Position numbers and translations under genes: made by a program. Below are positions 38,501 through 52,500 of a DNA stretch of 64,000 nt, piece by piece. Position 1 is the first letter of the stretch. The number at the start of each line of letters is the position of its first letter. The stretch covers positions 61,323,832 through 61,387,831 of the forward strand of contig OX578283.1 in NCBI GenBank assembly GCA_951217055.1, given 5' to 3'. Origin of the DNA: Gerris lacustris (Eukaryota; Arthropoda; Insecta; Hemiptera; Gerridae). The notes under the pieces are model-generated. The model was not told the DNA's origin. It worked only from the letters and a program-made list of their open reading frames with translations, and searched no databases.

Positions 38501-41500
38501 AGTTTAATTATATGTACCAGTTTTTTTTGTTTTTTTTCATTTCTATACGTAATGCCCCAGATACGCTACATTAACCCATGATAGTAACTACCACCGTGTA
38601 AACTAAGAGATAGATTCTGTCAGGATAGAACTATCAAGCATCACACTATCTTGTATTCTTTCGCGCAGATTCAAGTCAAATTCTAGAAGCTGATTGTTTT
38701 TTAGGGTCCGTAGGCAAAACCAAGGACCCTTATATTTTCCTGCGTGTGTCTGTCTGTCCGTCCGGTCGCCTGCTCTCACGGCTACACCTTTCGTCCGATC
38801 ACTTTGAAATTTGGCATATATGTGTCTTGTACCTACCCACATATTTTAAAAATATAGCGACTTAAAAGAAAAAAAATCAAAAAAATGAGGGTAACAAAAC
38901 TTAAGGGTTAACATTTTTTCTTTTTTTTTTCGAGACCGTGAGGAGTATCATATGAAAGGGTACGTCGAGGTGATTACAAAAATATATAATTCTTTGGTTA
39001 TAACTTTGATAGGGCGAGCGTAGGCGTGTTTGAAGCGGCTGTGAAACGTGTCCCCCCCCCCCCTCTATCTTGCTTAAGTGAAGTGCAAAAAAAACTGAAA
39101 TAATTCCTGAACATTCTTCGACTTTTGGTAAAGATACCACCTTTTTGGAAATTTCTAAAAAAATATTATTTTATTTTTTATTGACAAAATACGTTTTTTT
39201 TATAATTATGGTCTTTTCTATGTATTTATATGGTTGTAGTCCGGTTCAGTGGCAAACAAATACTTTATCGGAAGTTTGTTTATGTGTTTTGAGAATATCA
39301 GACCCATAGGATAGTTCAAAGAAGCTTTTTAGCATTTTAAAAAACACCATCAATAGGGAAATACTTAAACTATACAGTGTGGCCTACGGACCCTCGCTGT
39401 GTGCTGACTAGCACACACTTGACCTGTTTATTAGAACTATTATATCACATGATAACAAATCTAGGAGCAACAAATGTGATAGCTTGCTTCATAGGTACTT
39501 CTTTAGATTGTTACTCCCTATCTTTTTGCTTCCAAACTTACCAAAGGTAACGAAAGCTATGTGATCGTCCCAAAAAACGAAAAAGTTTTAGGTCTCCGAT
39601 TTCAAAAATTCCAAGACAAGTCCGTTTTAGACATTAAGAAACATTTTTGGTTCCATATCTGTCTGTCGGCCTGTCACTCAATTTTTGTGAACCAACATAT
39701 CTTAAAAACTACTAATATGATTTAAATTAAATTTGTATGGTAGGTCATAATTAGCTCATTGTTGGTCCCATATAAGTTTCAACCTTTTTAGGTAAGTTAC
39801 CTAATTGGTTAGTTATAAATACCTGCCTCGACTTCGCCGAGGCAGTTAATTATCATAGCCTATCCTCGCCTTCGGCTCGGCGGCTATTATATCTTATCAC
39901 TCGTCAGTAACATTCCATTTTGCTGCCTAGTTATATAAATAACTATTTTAGTCGTTATCACATTAAATCTTGTAATCTATTCTAACTTTACTTAGCTGTC
40001 AGTGGTCATCGTTGTTGAATTTCTGATTTTAAATTTTCTTTTTGAATTTTACACTTTTTTCCCAAAATAAATCTGAGAATTTATTGTAATGTCATGGAAA
40101 ATACATAATCTAGGAATTGGGGAAGTGTGTTAAATTTAAATTACAATATTTTTCCCTAACAAACTCGTGAAGTTAATTAATAGCGTTTAAAAATAGATTT
40201 ACATGATAATCTACAATTTATCATTGCAGCAACATGTTAATTAATTATTTGCATCATTGCAACAACATGTTAATTAATTATTTGCATCATTGCAACAACA
40301 TGTTAATTAATTATTTGCATCATTGCAGCAACATGTTAATTAATTATTTGCATCATTGCAACAACATGTTAATTAATTATTTGCCCATTGCAACAACATG
40401 TTAATTAATTATTTGCATCATTGCAGCAACATGTTAATTAATTATTTACATCATTACATCAACATGTTAATTAATTATTTGCTAAGTTTGAGCAATGTAA
40501 TACAGTTATTTGTCACAAGTTACCTTAAACATACGAATTATCTGAAAAACTTTTTACCATTTGCATCATTAATTAATTGCTATAATATTTATAAACTGGA
40601 TTGTTTATTTTACTTATTACTTTATTTATTTGTTTTATTATTGTTTATTCAAAGTGCAAATGTGGAATTGTAGTTGTTCCTTCAATAGAAGGAAACTTTC
40701 AATTAATAATTGATTACTACACATACACTAATAATACAATAATACAGTTAAATATAACAACTACAAATAATACAAGATTTCATGTATTAATGTAATAATA
40801 AATTTATTATTTGTATATTCAATCTTTTCGGAATGATTTTTATTGGTTAAAAATTTATTGGTCTCGAGGAAGAAGCAAAATAAAAATCTATAATTTAACA
40901 TTGCAAAGTAAAGCTTTCTAAATGAAGACTAGTAAATCTAAATAGTTAATGATTCGGACCTGAATAGATAATAAAAATGGAATAAAATATGAATATTGAT
41001 AAAGAGGCTTTTGTAAGGGCATTATAGAACGTATCGACCCTATCTGGGTCGCGTCGACAGGCCAACGACCAAAAGGGCTCGCCTTTTTTGTCTAATTTTA
41101 AGATAACTACTTATAATGTCTACATTTCATGTTTGAGGCCACGAGTTATAAAAATATCGATCTTTAATCGACAAATATGTTTATGTTTAGTTTATTTATT
41201 AGGTTACAAAAACATTGGAAACGCGGGAAAATGATGGATGCCTATGACCTTTTGTAATTTAACGATCAAAACAATTTTAGATAATGTTTAATTTAAAAGA
41301 AGCATGAGAGAAAGACGGAATAAGATCTCCGCCTTACTATTAGCTAACAGGTCTAACCAACTGTGATTCGATTTTCGGCTGCAGTTTCATCTGTTTTTCT
41401 TCTTCATATGTTCCTTTGATTCATAAGCTAAATGTGATGTCCGGTACCTCCGGCGCTGATGACATTGATACCGAAGTACATAGTACATAGCACCCCGATT

Positions 41501-44500
41501 GAGCTGTGAAGCACTATGTATAGCGGTTGACTTTCGGGGGAACGCGAACGAATCTAGTAGGAAGTAGAGCCCCATAGTTCTGATTAATATTATTGGGTTT
41601 TAAACCTCATAGATTCTAAGTTCTCACTTTAGTTGTTTTACTCAAATAAAATTATATTGTATTGTAACTTTTAATAGTTAATATGCTGTTTTTTGCGTGG
41701 AGGGGGTGGTTAAGAGAACTGAATTTAACTCCTCCTACCCGCTGATATAGCGGTACAAAAAAGACCAGATAAATAAGAGAAAAATTTAAAACTATAGTTA
41801 AAATTGCAATCAAAACACTAAAATTAACTTTATAAACTAAGGTGTTGAAATAAGGTGTTTTGCACCCAACGACTATTGTCAATGGTAAAGAAAACGCAGC
41901 AAAAGATAAAGAAAGGTAACACAAAGGTATAAACAGGTCAAGTGTGTGCTAGTCAGCACACAGCGAGGGTCCGTAGACCACCACCACTGTATAGTTTAAG
42001 TAGTACCCTATTGATGGTGTTTTTTAAAATGCTAAAAAGCTTACTTTGAACTATCTTATAAGTCTGATATTCTCAAAACACATAAACAAAATTCCGATAA
42101 AGTATTTTTTGCCTCTGAACCGGACTACAACCATATAAATACATCGAAAAGACCATAATTATAAAAAAAAAAAAAAACGTATTTTGTCAATAAAAAATAA
42201 AATAATATTTTTTTCGAAATTTCCAAAAAGTGGGTATCTTTACTTTTGGTCGAAAAATGTTCAGGGATTATTTCAGATTTGGTTTTGCCTACAGACCCTA
42301 AAAATGAAAGATATCAATAAATAAAGGCAGACATTCTTCTTAAAACTCAACAGATGAGTTAATCGTTAATATATCTCAAATTTCAACTAATATTAATCTG
42401 TCAAAAGATAAGTAGAGATAGCAATTAAAATAGAAGTAGCCTGTTATCTGTTGCCAGGTGGAAGCTGGGAGCTGTAGAGTTCTGGACCGTTTGGATGGAC
42501 TCATGCTTGGCCGGTTATCCAGCCAAGATTTGGCACATTTCCTCTTTAGAACACCGGAATCACTTCTTCCTCCCATTAGACATGTGAGTAATTAGACATG
42601 ATTATCCTTACTATAACAATATGGGCTAATTCATATTGTACGTGCCAGAGAAATTTCCTAAAGGGTTGTTAGAGGTGGTTAGAAGTGGTTAGAGGTAGTT
42701 AGAAGTGGTTAGAGGGGGTTAGAAGAGATTAGAGGTGGTTAGAAGTGGATAGAAGTGGTTAGAGGGGGTTAGAGGTGGTTAGAGGTAGTAAGAAGTGGTT
42801 AGAGGTAGTTAGAAGTGGATAGAAGTGGTTAGATGGGGTTAGAGGTGGTTAGAGGGGGTTAGAGGTGGTTAGAAGAGGTTAGAGATGGTTAGAGGTGGTT
42901 AGAGGTGGTTTGAGGTGGTTAGATGTGGTTAGAGGGGGTTAGAGATGGTTAGAGGTGGTTAGAGGTGGTTAGAGGTGGTTTGATGTGGTTAGAGGTGGTT
43001 TGAGGTGGTTAGATGTGGTTAGAGGTGGCTATAAATCTCGGCCTGGCGGCTACAATATAAATTTACCAACTTTTACTAACTAATATAATGTAGTTACTTT
43101 TATTCACCAGCTATTGGCTTGAATTGAATTGCTATTACTTAATTTGACATTATACATGATACAGTTTGTCTCGCCATGCATTAGTAAATTATATGAGTGC
43201 AGTTTCGCTGAGTAATTGGTTACTTTACATGTCCAAGTATTCGACTGTAATATGTATTTATATTACTTTTCATCACTCTATTGTATCTTTGAAGAAAATG
43301 AAAAACAGTTGTGACGTAGACGTTACACCGTGAAAAGTTTAAAAGCAACTTTTTGATTTAAAATTTTCACTCTGTAAATTTGTAATAGACATTATTTCTT
43401 TTATTCCCTTAAGGAGTTTAGTTATTACACAGAATTCAATTTTCCTTGTTTTTAAATTGATACATATTAAGACAGTAATTCTTAAGTCGAAATTGGAATA
43501 CACATATCAACAATAATCCCTACATCTGTCACGGCCAAAGAATAGCAGTAAAATGCTTCACTTCTAGAGCGTGAATTTTTTCGCACTTTTTTTAACGGAA
43601 TTTTTTTTACCCTGGTTAATCTTAAATGGATTACAAAATTCACCAAATCCGTCACTATTAGTTAAAAATAAATAAATATGAGTGCATACGGTAAGAGATT
43701 ATAGCTTTATAAGAATTTTAGAAAAGAGAAATCCAAGAAATTTAGGAAAAAAATAAATCAACGTTATCTAAATTCAGTAAGTACCAAAATCAATCATTTG
43801 ATTTCAGGATTCAAGTATAAAAACTTTAATAATATAACAAAATTTGATTTTCTGGATGCCAGCTTGAGAATGATCCAAGGAGAAGTCGAAAATTCATGAA
43901 AGTGCGATTGATTTTTTGTAGACTCAACTATTAAAGCATTGAAAACTACATGGGAAAAATTTAGCCAATATTAGAGTTGGAACTAGAATTCCCATAATAA
44001 CCCCGCACGGATTGTAACGAACTCTTTCTTTCAACGTTCGTAGAATTTCATTGTGTATTCTTTCTAAGTTGAGGTTGGCGATAATGTTTAATCCAATGGT
44101 TAAGAAGTCATAATGTAATTAAATATTGCATTAAAATAATTGTATTTTACAGGAAGGGGTTGACTGGACAGGTGGTCGCTGGAGCCCTGGGAATAGAAGC
44201 AGTTCTTCCCTCAGCCTGGAGACACAGGCTCTGGAAGCAGCTGATGACAGACCACAACCGAAGTACCCTATCAGGCATAAAACTAGAGAAGACTTCTTGT
44301 AAGTATTTCATTATAATTGTACTAAAGATCGAATAAGAAGTGATGTACTCGGGAACAACTGTAAACTTAGCTTCGTTTAAAATCGGAAGTCGCGAGTATT
44401 GCCGAAGTCTCATTCTCTTCTCCATGACAATCAAAATAAAATATAGAAATTGCCAAAAATAAATTTATTAAAATCAAAATAAGAACAATGATTTTTTTTG

Positions 44501-47500
44501 TTACCAAAATAATAACTGCATATACTACGTAAATTCACAGTGATAGTGTGTTTTATGACACTTTCTATCGGTCTTTAAAGCCTAGTTCAGACTCCCGAAC
44601 TTAACAGAGGAAACGAACCGAGTATTGGTCTCTGCGCATGCCTAGTCTGAGATGCGCAGACGCTCTTTAGACTGAGCATGCGCAGAGACTATTGCTCGGC
44701 TAGTTTTCTTTGTTCGGTTCGGCAGTCTGGACAAGGCTTAAGCAACGTAAGTTATATAAATGATTAGATCGACATACTAGAAACTTAGAAGGTTTGCTTA
44801 CATGCAGGCATGCAGAGAGAGAGCAAGTGTTAGGTTCTATAACCTACACCAGGCAAACATTCCTTATATCGTATTCATATTTACAACACAGTGGTCTCTT
44901 TTTATTAAAAGCTGTCTACATATACTACATGACAAAAAATAACAACACAAGCGCGCTCCTCAGATTGCCATCACCTTTGGTCGACCTTTGTTTATACAAA
45001 TTGTCAGTTTTCTTACTTTTGAACTTTATTGAACAGACGACTTTTTATTGATTAAACTTTGCGTAGAGTGATGACCAGGTTTACATTGTATTACATTATT
45101 TATTTCTATCGAATTTTTATCAATGTGCGGCTGGAGTCAATGTCCTCATTTCTCATAAATTTTACTCCGGTAATTCAAATAAGTCAGCAGTTTTCTGTCG
45201 TGGCGTTATTTAAGGTGAGAATAACAACCTAGAAATCAATTTATAACAAATAAAACAAATTAAGACGTATAGCATTGAACCCTGTATTTATATTTAATTG
45301 TTTACAATACAGTATGAGTCTATATTCTTCAAGGTTACTATTTACTGCTTAATTTATTTTTGGTTCTGATTTTTAGATTGGTAGATCTATTTTTATATAT
45401 TTTTTAATGAATTTGTTATTATTGGACAACACTGTCTATAGAATATAGAAGTTCATAATTTTGTGATTATGCAGTGGATTCACAAAGAGATTGTATTATA
45501 ATAAAAATACAAATTTATAAAAACTTTTACATTTAAGTTCTCCCAGAAAAAGTTAAGGTAGTTTATAGCATGTAAGAGAAGAAATTTGAGAAAAGATGTT
45601 GCTCTTCCAAAGCTTGTTTTTCGGATTTAAAACAACTCTAGTAATTAAATTTAACGTCTTCCACATAAACTTGTTAAACAAAGACCAAAAATTATCCAGA
45701 ACTTTCTAGTTTGGCCTGGTGCGGTTTTTCTGATATACATAATACATATAGATAAACAGATAATAGTAAATACATTTTAATTTAAATCAAATTATAATTA
45801 TTATTAACTACGGGAAACAGACAGAGAAAAATACACTCGAGCGCCGGTATTTGAACCACGGGCCTCTATATTTCCAGTAAATAATACATTATTTTAGCCC
45901 CATTTACACGGTGATAGTTACGGTCATGATAGCAACTATCATCATGTAGACTATATGATAGAACTATCAGCCATCACACTATCTCGTCTGACGAGATAGT
46001 TGAGTGTTCTATCACAGCAGTCAGAGTACTCACGCGGCAGATTTAAGAACTACCACTCTAGATACTAGATGCTGATTGTCATATTGTTTGTTTATAGTTT
46101 ATACTTTTATATCACGTGACTAATTGGCTTATTGTTTGTTTATACATTCATTTCACATGATAACAGATCTAAAAGTCAGCAAATATGATGGCTTGTTTCA
46201 TATTTGATATCAGATTTTGCTTGTTTTCGAATTATAAATATTCTGTTTGCTGTATATGTATTATAATATAACATTATATATAATATATTTAATGCTCTAT
46301 TTCTGTATCCAAGTCAGAAATGTAGGATATGGATATAACTTTAAGTACAAGGTACAAGGCAACAAGTTTTGACATATGTTAACTCTCACCGTGTAGACCA
46401 GTGGCGTAAATAGCGCCCCCGCCAACCCCGCGGCGCGGGGGGGCGCCTGCTCTAGGGGGCGCCGAAAAATGAATATACAATAATATTTATATTTAATAAT
46501 ACAAATTAATAGAAACTCTATGTGGGCGGAATTATTTTAATAAAATTATTTTTGGGAGATAGAAATAAATGAGAGATAAACAAATAATAGAATTTAAACA
46601 GGGTGAAAATGATATGAGATGTTATGGTTTAGAGCGTATTGCTCAGTTTGGTTTTCTAGTTGTGTCACTATACCTATAATAATATGGGTAAGTATATCGG
46701 ACTCCCTTCTTTATTTTCGACTGGCAGGAGATCAAAGTGTTTATTACAACTAAAAGTTATCTTATCTAATCCGGTTTTAGCTGTACTAGATAAGAAAATC
46801 TGTTCCAAACTTTAACAAGTTATACTTCCATCTCTTTCTCTACCGCTTGGCTTTGCTATACAATATGTATTTCTCTTTCTTTCTTAACCCGCCCTTATTT
46901 CTTCTTCCCTATCACAACCTCTTTATATTTAGTTTCTAACTCTTTTCTTACCTAGCTAATTTTACCTCCCTTTAGAGTTGTTATCTTTTCTACCCTTCCC
47001 TTAATTTAAGAATTGTTATCTATTAATCACATTTATCAAGCTCAGTTCTGTTCAGTTATAGCTCTCGTGCGGGGTGGTTGTGTCATTTGCTGTGAACTTT
47101 AACTTTCCTTTTGCTAGAAAGTTCTGCTATTTTTTATATCTTATTCTACGTTCAGTTATTTTGTGCGTAAAATTAAATTATTTTGGTGAAGAATTCATTT
47201 GAAAAGGTGAGTGCATTTTTCAGACTATCATAATATAGCCGTCAGGACTCTAGAGGAGGGGCTCCTCTAGAGTCCTGACGGCTATAGACGTGACGGGGCG
47301 TCACGTCTAATTGATAATAACTAAAATATCGTCATCTTCCTCCTCCTCCAGTAGCAGTAGCAAACACTTTTTTCAACCGTTAGCACTAATTAAATTTTGC
47401 TAAATTGCTACTTTATTTCATGTTAAATTAATCAAAACAATTTTGATTAATTTAAAATCAATAGGGGGGAAAATGAAATAAATTCAACAATAATAAGTTT

Positions 47501-49508
47501 TAAAAGCATAAAATCATCAAAGAATACAAAATAAGACGCGAGGAAGCTATGTGCCACATTAATTAATTGGCAGATAGATGCATAGTTGTATATTGTATTT
47601 TAGTTTCTTAATTAGGTATTCAGTGGCTTTATTTGCATCTGTATATATGTGAATAAGATATTCCAGTTCAAGTCTTCAAGCAAGGAACAAGGTTGTTGAT
47701 TTGTTTTTTATAAATTATTTTTACAAAAAGAAGTAGGGGGGGGTAAATTTTGTTAGCTATAGGAGGCGCATTTTCAAAAACTGCGGGGGGGGGCGCCGGA
47801 TTTCTTAGTTACGCCACTGGTGTAGACTGTACACCTCCGCGATAGTTCTATGACGTAGACTGACATGATAGTTCTATCGTGAGAGAACTAACACCGTGTA
47901 AACGGGGCTTTACTGAAGATTACGTAATTATGTTACAGGCAAGATGTAAGGAGAGCTCAGCAGACGGATAATTACATATCTGTACAAAGATTCTACATGA
48001 GAGCATACGATTCCTTCGCTCAACTTAACGCCTTGTTTAAGGTACGTAATAATGTTTAATAAAAAACATCACGCTTATGTTCAATAGATTTCTTTCACAA
48101 ATAGTTTAATATTTGTCTTTATTTTTTTTTTAGATATTTTTGTTGATTTCTTACAAAAATAAGGGGGGGCATGAAAAAGGAAAAATGTTAAAGGAAATAT
48201 GGTTCAAAAATTAATTGGTCCAAAAACGAAGCCAAATATATATTTGTTCTCAGGACCCTCTTATCTAGCACATTATGCATTTCCGATACTAGCGAACTTT
48301 TTGACCCACACATAAGAAAAACATGGATAAGTTAAAACTTTAATATGTGCGTGCAAAATGCGCAAAAATGTGCAAAGCTCAATTTTCTTAGCTTTTAAAT
48401 TTTCGAGATGGGTATTACATGAAGGCTAACGTTGATTACAACATATAGAACATTTGATGACTATTTAGGTTTCTGTACAAAGTACAAAAAGAAACCTTAT
48501 ATAACGGCTCTGTCTGTCTGTCTGTCCGTTGGTGCCTCTCCGTTGCTTGTTTCAATTCATAAACTACTATAGCCAGGAACATGAAATTCGGCACACAGGT
48601 GCATCTCGGCATTTGAGACAACTGGACACATTTTGGATTTTTCACACTTAATATTTTCAAAATGGCGGGCGACTAAAAAAAAAATGTCATGGCGAGTCAC
48701 CATGACATGTTATATATCAATTTAAAGGTCTTGAAATGAAGAAAAAGAATATGCAACTATTAAAATTTTCAAGATGGCGGCCAATATGGCGGGTGAAAAA
48801 ACATTGTTTTAGTTACCATAACATGTTATACATAAATTTAAAGGTCTTGAAGAGTAGAAATAGAATATTACTATTAAAATTAGTGTAATTATATTCCACT
48901 TAATAATTTTAACTTTAATGTACAGAAACCAGCGATTATCGCCCCACGTACTTACGTGAAGCGCGCCTTACTTGTTTACCTACATAAACAGATAAACACA
49001 CACGTACGTTTACACATACATAAAAACATAGATTTTTTTTTTATGATATTCTGGTTATAAAATATGTTTTTTAATTTTTTTTTTTTTAATTTCAAATTAT
49101 TGACATTGTTTCATTTCTATTGGCATTGGCTGTCTGTTGTACAAGAATGAGCCTAGATATTTGGAATAATTCTGAGGTCCTCTTTTTTACAGTAGGGAGT
49201 TAAGGCGATATAAGAGTTTTTTGATCAAGTCATGTAGTCATGTTGTAGGAATGTTTTATCTTTTCCACAGTCACAGTAGTCAAGAAGAATTCCTCTCATG
49301 TAAGAGCTGAACTGGCAAAAATAGAAAAATCCTTAAAACATTTATTTGTAGGATATAGGATTGGCTGATTAAGACACAAATTAATCATTCTTTGCGTGAC
49401 ATAAATCGTATTAAATAATGAAAAACTTTGCGTTTGAGAATAACTTCTGTAAAAGCATGAAAACTTCTGATTACTTGAGTAAAAGTTGACCGACGATAAA
49501 CGTTACAC

Positions 49509-49559
<51 letters not shown>

Positions 49560-52500
49560 GCATATTTCGTTGAATGTAAGAAGCTCGCTTACGCTCGCTT
49601 CAATTACTTTACGCTCGCTTCAATGATAGAGCCACGCGATGCCTAGTTTAAGTTTTTGTCGACTACAACGCCGTGAAACGGCGATTGAAAAAACTAGTAA
49701 GTCGAGATGGTTACATATTATAAAAGGTAATAAATTCGTATGTCTGAAAAAGAAGCAAGCCGCTTGCAGGCTACAGCTGAGTTCTAGTTTTAAAATAAGT
49801 TAAACGACTTATATTGACAAATTTTTATTTAAAATTATTATATTATTAATTGAAGCGAGCTTCTTACATTCAACGAAATATGCATCTTGTCTGTCTGTGT
49901 GTAACGTTTACGTGTCCGACGATAACTTGAGTAAAATTTGACCGATTTAGTTGAAATTTGGTATACATCTTCCTTTTACTAATACTCAGGCTAAGTTCGT
50001 TGGACAGCGTGATCCGTCCAAGAGTTCGCGCGTTATGCTCGCGTAAACGTGAGCTTCAAATTTAAAATTGGAATTTCAGGACGGGAAAAATTTCTATCAT
50101 CACCTATTCGATGAGACGAACATTTTTTTCAAATAACATTTTTTAGTAAAACCAACAACGACACTGCTATGAATTAATAAAGATCGCTAAAACTATTAAA
50201 GCGGATCTAAACGTTTAAAATAGAGAAAACAACCTTTCTACCGATATCTTACGTTCTAACGTAACGATTTTAATAAAACTTCATGTACATCGTCTAAAGT
50301 ACAATTGAAACCAGTATGTAAAATTTCAACTTGATACAAGCAGTAGTATTTGAGTAATGAAGTGATACATTTATAATAATTGTTTAAAATCTACAACGGG
50401 TGGTTAAGATTGATAGAGTCGTCTTGTGTGTAGGTTAGTTTAGGAAGTAAAGCTTTGTACCAAGTACCCCCACTCTACTCCACACTGCCCTCTTCCACTT
50501 ATCTTCAACTATGACATTCATCATGATTAACAAATTTCAATAGTCAGTATTTTATTGCACGCTCGCTTCAATGATAGAGCCACGCGATGCCTAGTTTATT
50601 TTAAGTTACACTTGCGTTATTATTAATATATTGAACCGTATGCCCGTGACGATCCCACGGACGGCACACTGATTGGTTGGAACAAACCAAATTAATAATT
50701 TATTAATAATTTGTTTTTTTAAATGTTTATTTTTCTCAAATGTTATCCTTTTATAAAAGAATTAGTCAAAGAACAAAAATAAATTTTGAATTTCAGGTGA
50801 AAAGAGATGACTCCGGAAGGAAGCACGATGAACCAGGACTTAAGATGGAGTTCATATACTCAGTCAACGATACACTTAAATCTGTGGTCAGTACTAGACA
50901 GTTTTAAATAATTATCTATATATTTACATCAATGAAAGGTGGGTTCATAGCATGCGTTTTTTTAACGCGCGTTTGGGCTACATAGATAAAAATTTCATTC
51001 ATGAAGGCATGGAGACGTCACTAAGTGTTTTACCCCACCCTTCCTTCCTTAAAACAAGAGTGTATTTAGTATTTACTATGTAAATGAATGACTCAAAAAA
51101 TGAAATAAAATATAATGAAGAGGGAAGAGGACGGGAAGGTTTCATTTAGGTTAGGTTCAACAAGAGAAAAGTTGGTTTGGAACCAATTTTTCTCGCGTCA
51201 TCTTATTATGACAGCCTATAGATTATTCTGAAGTTCTGAATCGAGTAAAAATATTATGTTACGAACCCAAATTTATAGATAAGGTCATTTCAAAAGTTAT
51301 TTCAGCAAATGGAAAGAGAGTTTATCGTCTATATCTATATTATTTAGATGAATCAGGGGCAACACTGAGAGACGAATTCGAAGACTCGTAAAATGCTTAA
51401 ACAATAATCTATTCGGAGACTCTTAAGTGTAATACTATCTCTCCTCTCTGGGATTTATATTCGTTTTTGACAGCGCTAGCACTGGTAAGTCGAAAAAAAA
51501 TGTGGGAGGGAGCCAATAAGAGCACTTTATTAGCAGTGGCGTATCCAGGGGGGGGCACAGGGAGTACGTGACCAATAGAGTAAAAAAAAAAATACCGCTG
51601 TATTCTTTTTTTAATACATATTTTTTACATTTACCTAATATTCAATTTCACCTCAGAAATGCATAAAAGCGCTGTTTTGAGAGGTCTTATTTTGAGCCGG
51701 CCCCCCCCCCCAAAAAAAAATGTGGAGGGGAGCCAATGAGAGCACTTTATTTTGATTAGTATTAACTTTTGACAGCGCTGGAGAGTCGAAAAAAAATGTG
51801 GAGGGGAGCCAATGACAGCACTTTATTTTTAATTCTAGAAGGTCGGACCAACTAGGCAAATAAAAATATCACTAGCCCCACCCCTCCCACAGGCCTAGTG
51901 GCTTTGTTTGGTTCTTGATGTAGGTTCGCCAATCTGAGTGTCAAAAATTAATACTAATTGTAAAAAGAGTAAAAGGTGTCAATGATTTAAGGCGAGAGCT
52001 TTTTCCTTCGTAACACTGGTCCTGTACTAATATTTTATTTGTTAATTGCTTATATTTATTTTATTTAGTTTCTGTTTCGTGTATATTTTACTCTTATAAA
52101 TGGATAGCGTGCATGGGATATTCATGTATATCCAATTCCATTCTACCTTAATAAAGTTAACATGTAACTTTGAATGGAAAAAACCATTAAAATAATTAAA
52201 AAAAAAAAACTAATTTAAAAAGCGAAAGCACGCTGGACTCGGGGCTATAATCTAATCTCTTTTTATTTGATCTTTTATCCAAATAACACCACAAATAAAT
52301 TTATTTTTAGATACATATTTCACCTTAAATTGGAAATAAATAAGGAATATTGAATGGATAATTTATGTGTTTTAACTTCTGTTGACTATTCACTTTGTCT
52401 AATCACTTATTATTTATTCAGGGAAAAATATATTTATGGGTTTTAGAAATGTCTATTCAAGGATTCCTTTGCTAAGTTAGGCATAAATAACAGTGTCCAT

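Larger units (their letters stand above)
45895..47912. mobile_element. 'tttacacggtgatag' MITE interrupted by a hAT element
   Basis: Left end tagccccatttacacggtga and right end caccgtgtaaacggggcttt are inverted. Both ends carry repeated gatagttctatc / catgatag palindromes. Removing the nested hAT insertion (46399-47819) leaves a MITE of about 590 bp. Its right end stops 26 bp before HECTD2 exon 5, so the exon 5 branch-point/acceptor region lies against the transposon. Confidence 0.8.

Noticed and set aside
42376..42576. Minus-strand coding exon (Arg/Ser-rich peptide)
   Set aside because: No usable GT donor or AG acceptor in phase on the minus strand; the plus strand of the same segment has strong splice sites and an open phase-0 frame, so this is a shadow of HECTD2 exon 3.
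51534..51900. Complete hAT element
   Set aside because: Only the left terminus is clear; no partner end with an 8-bp duplication found.
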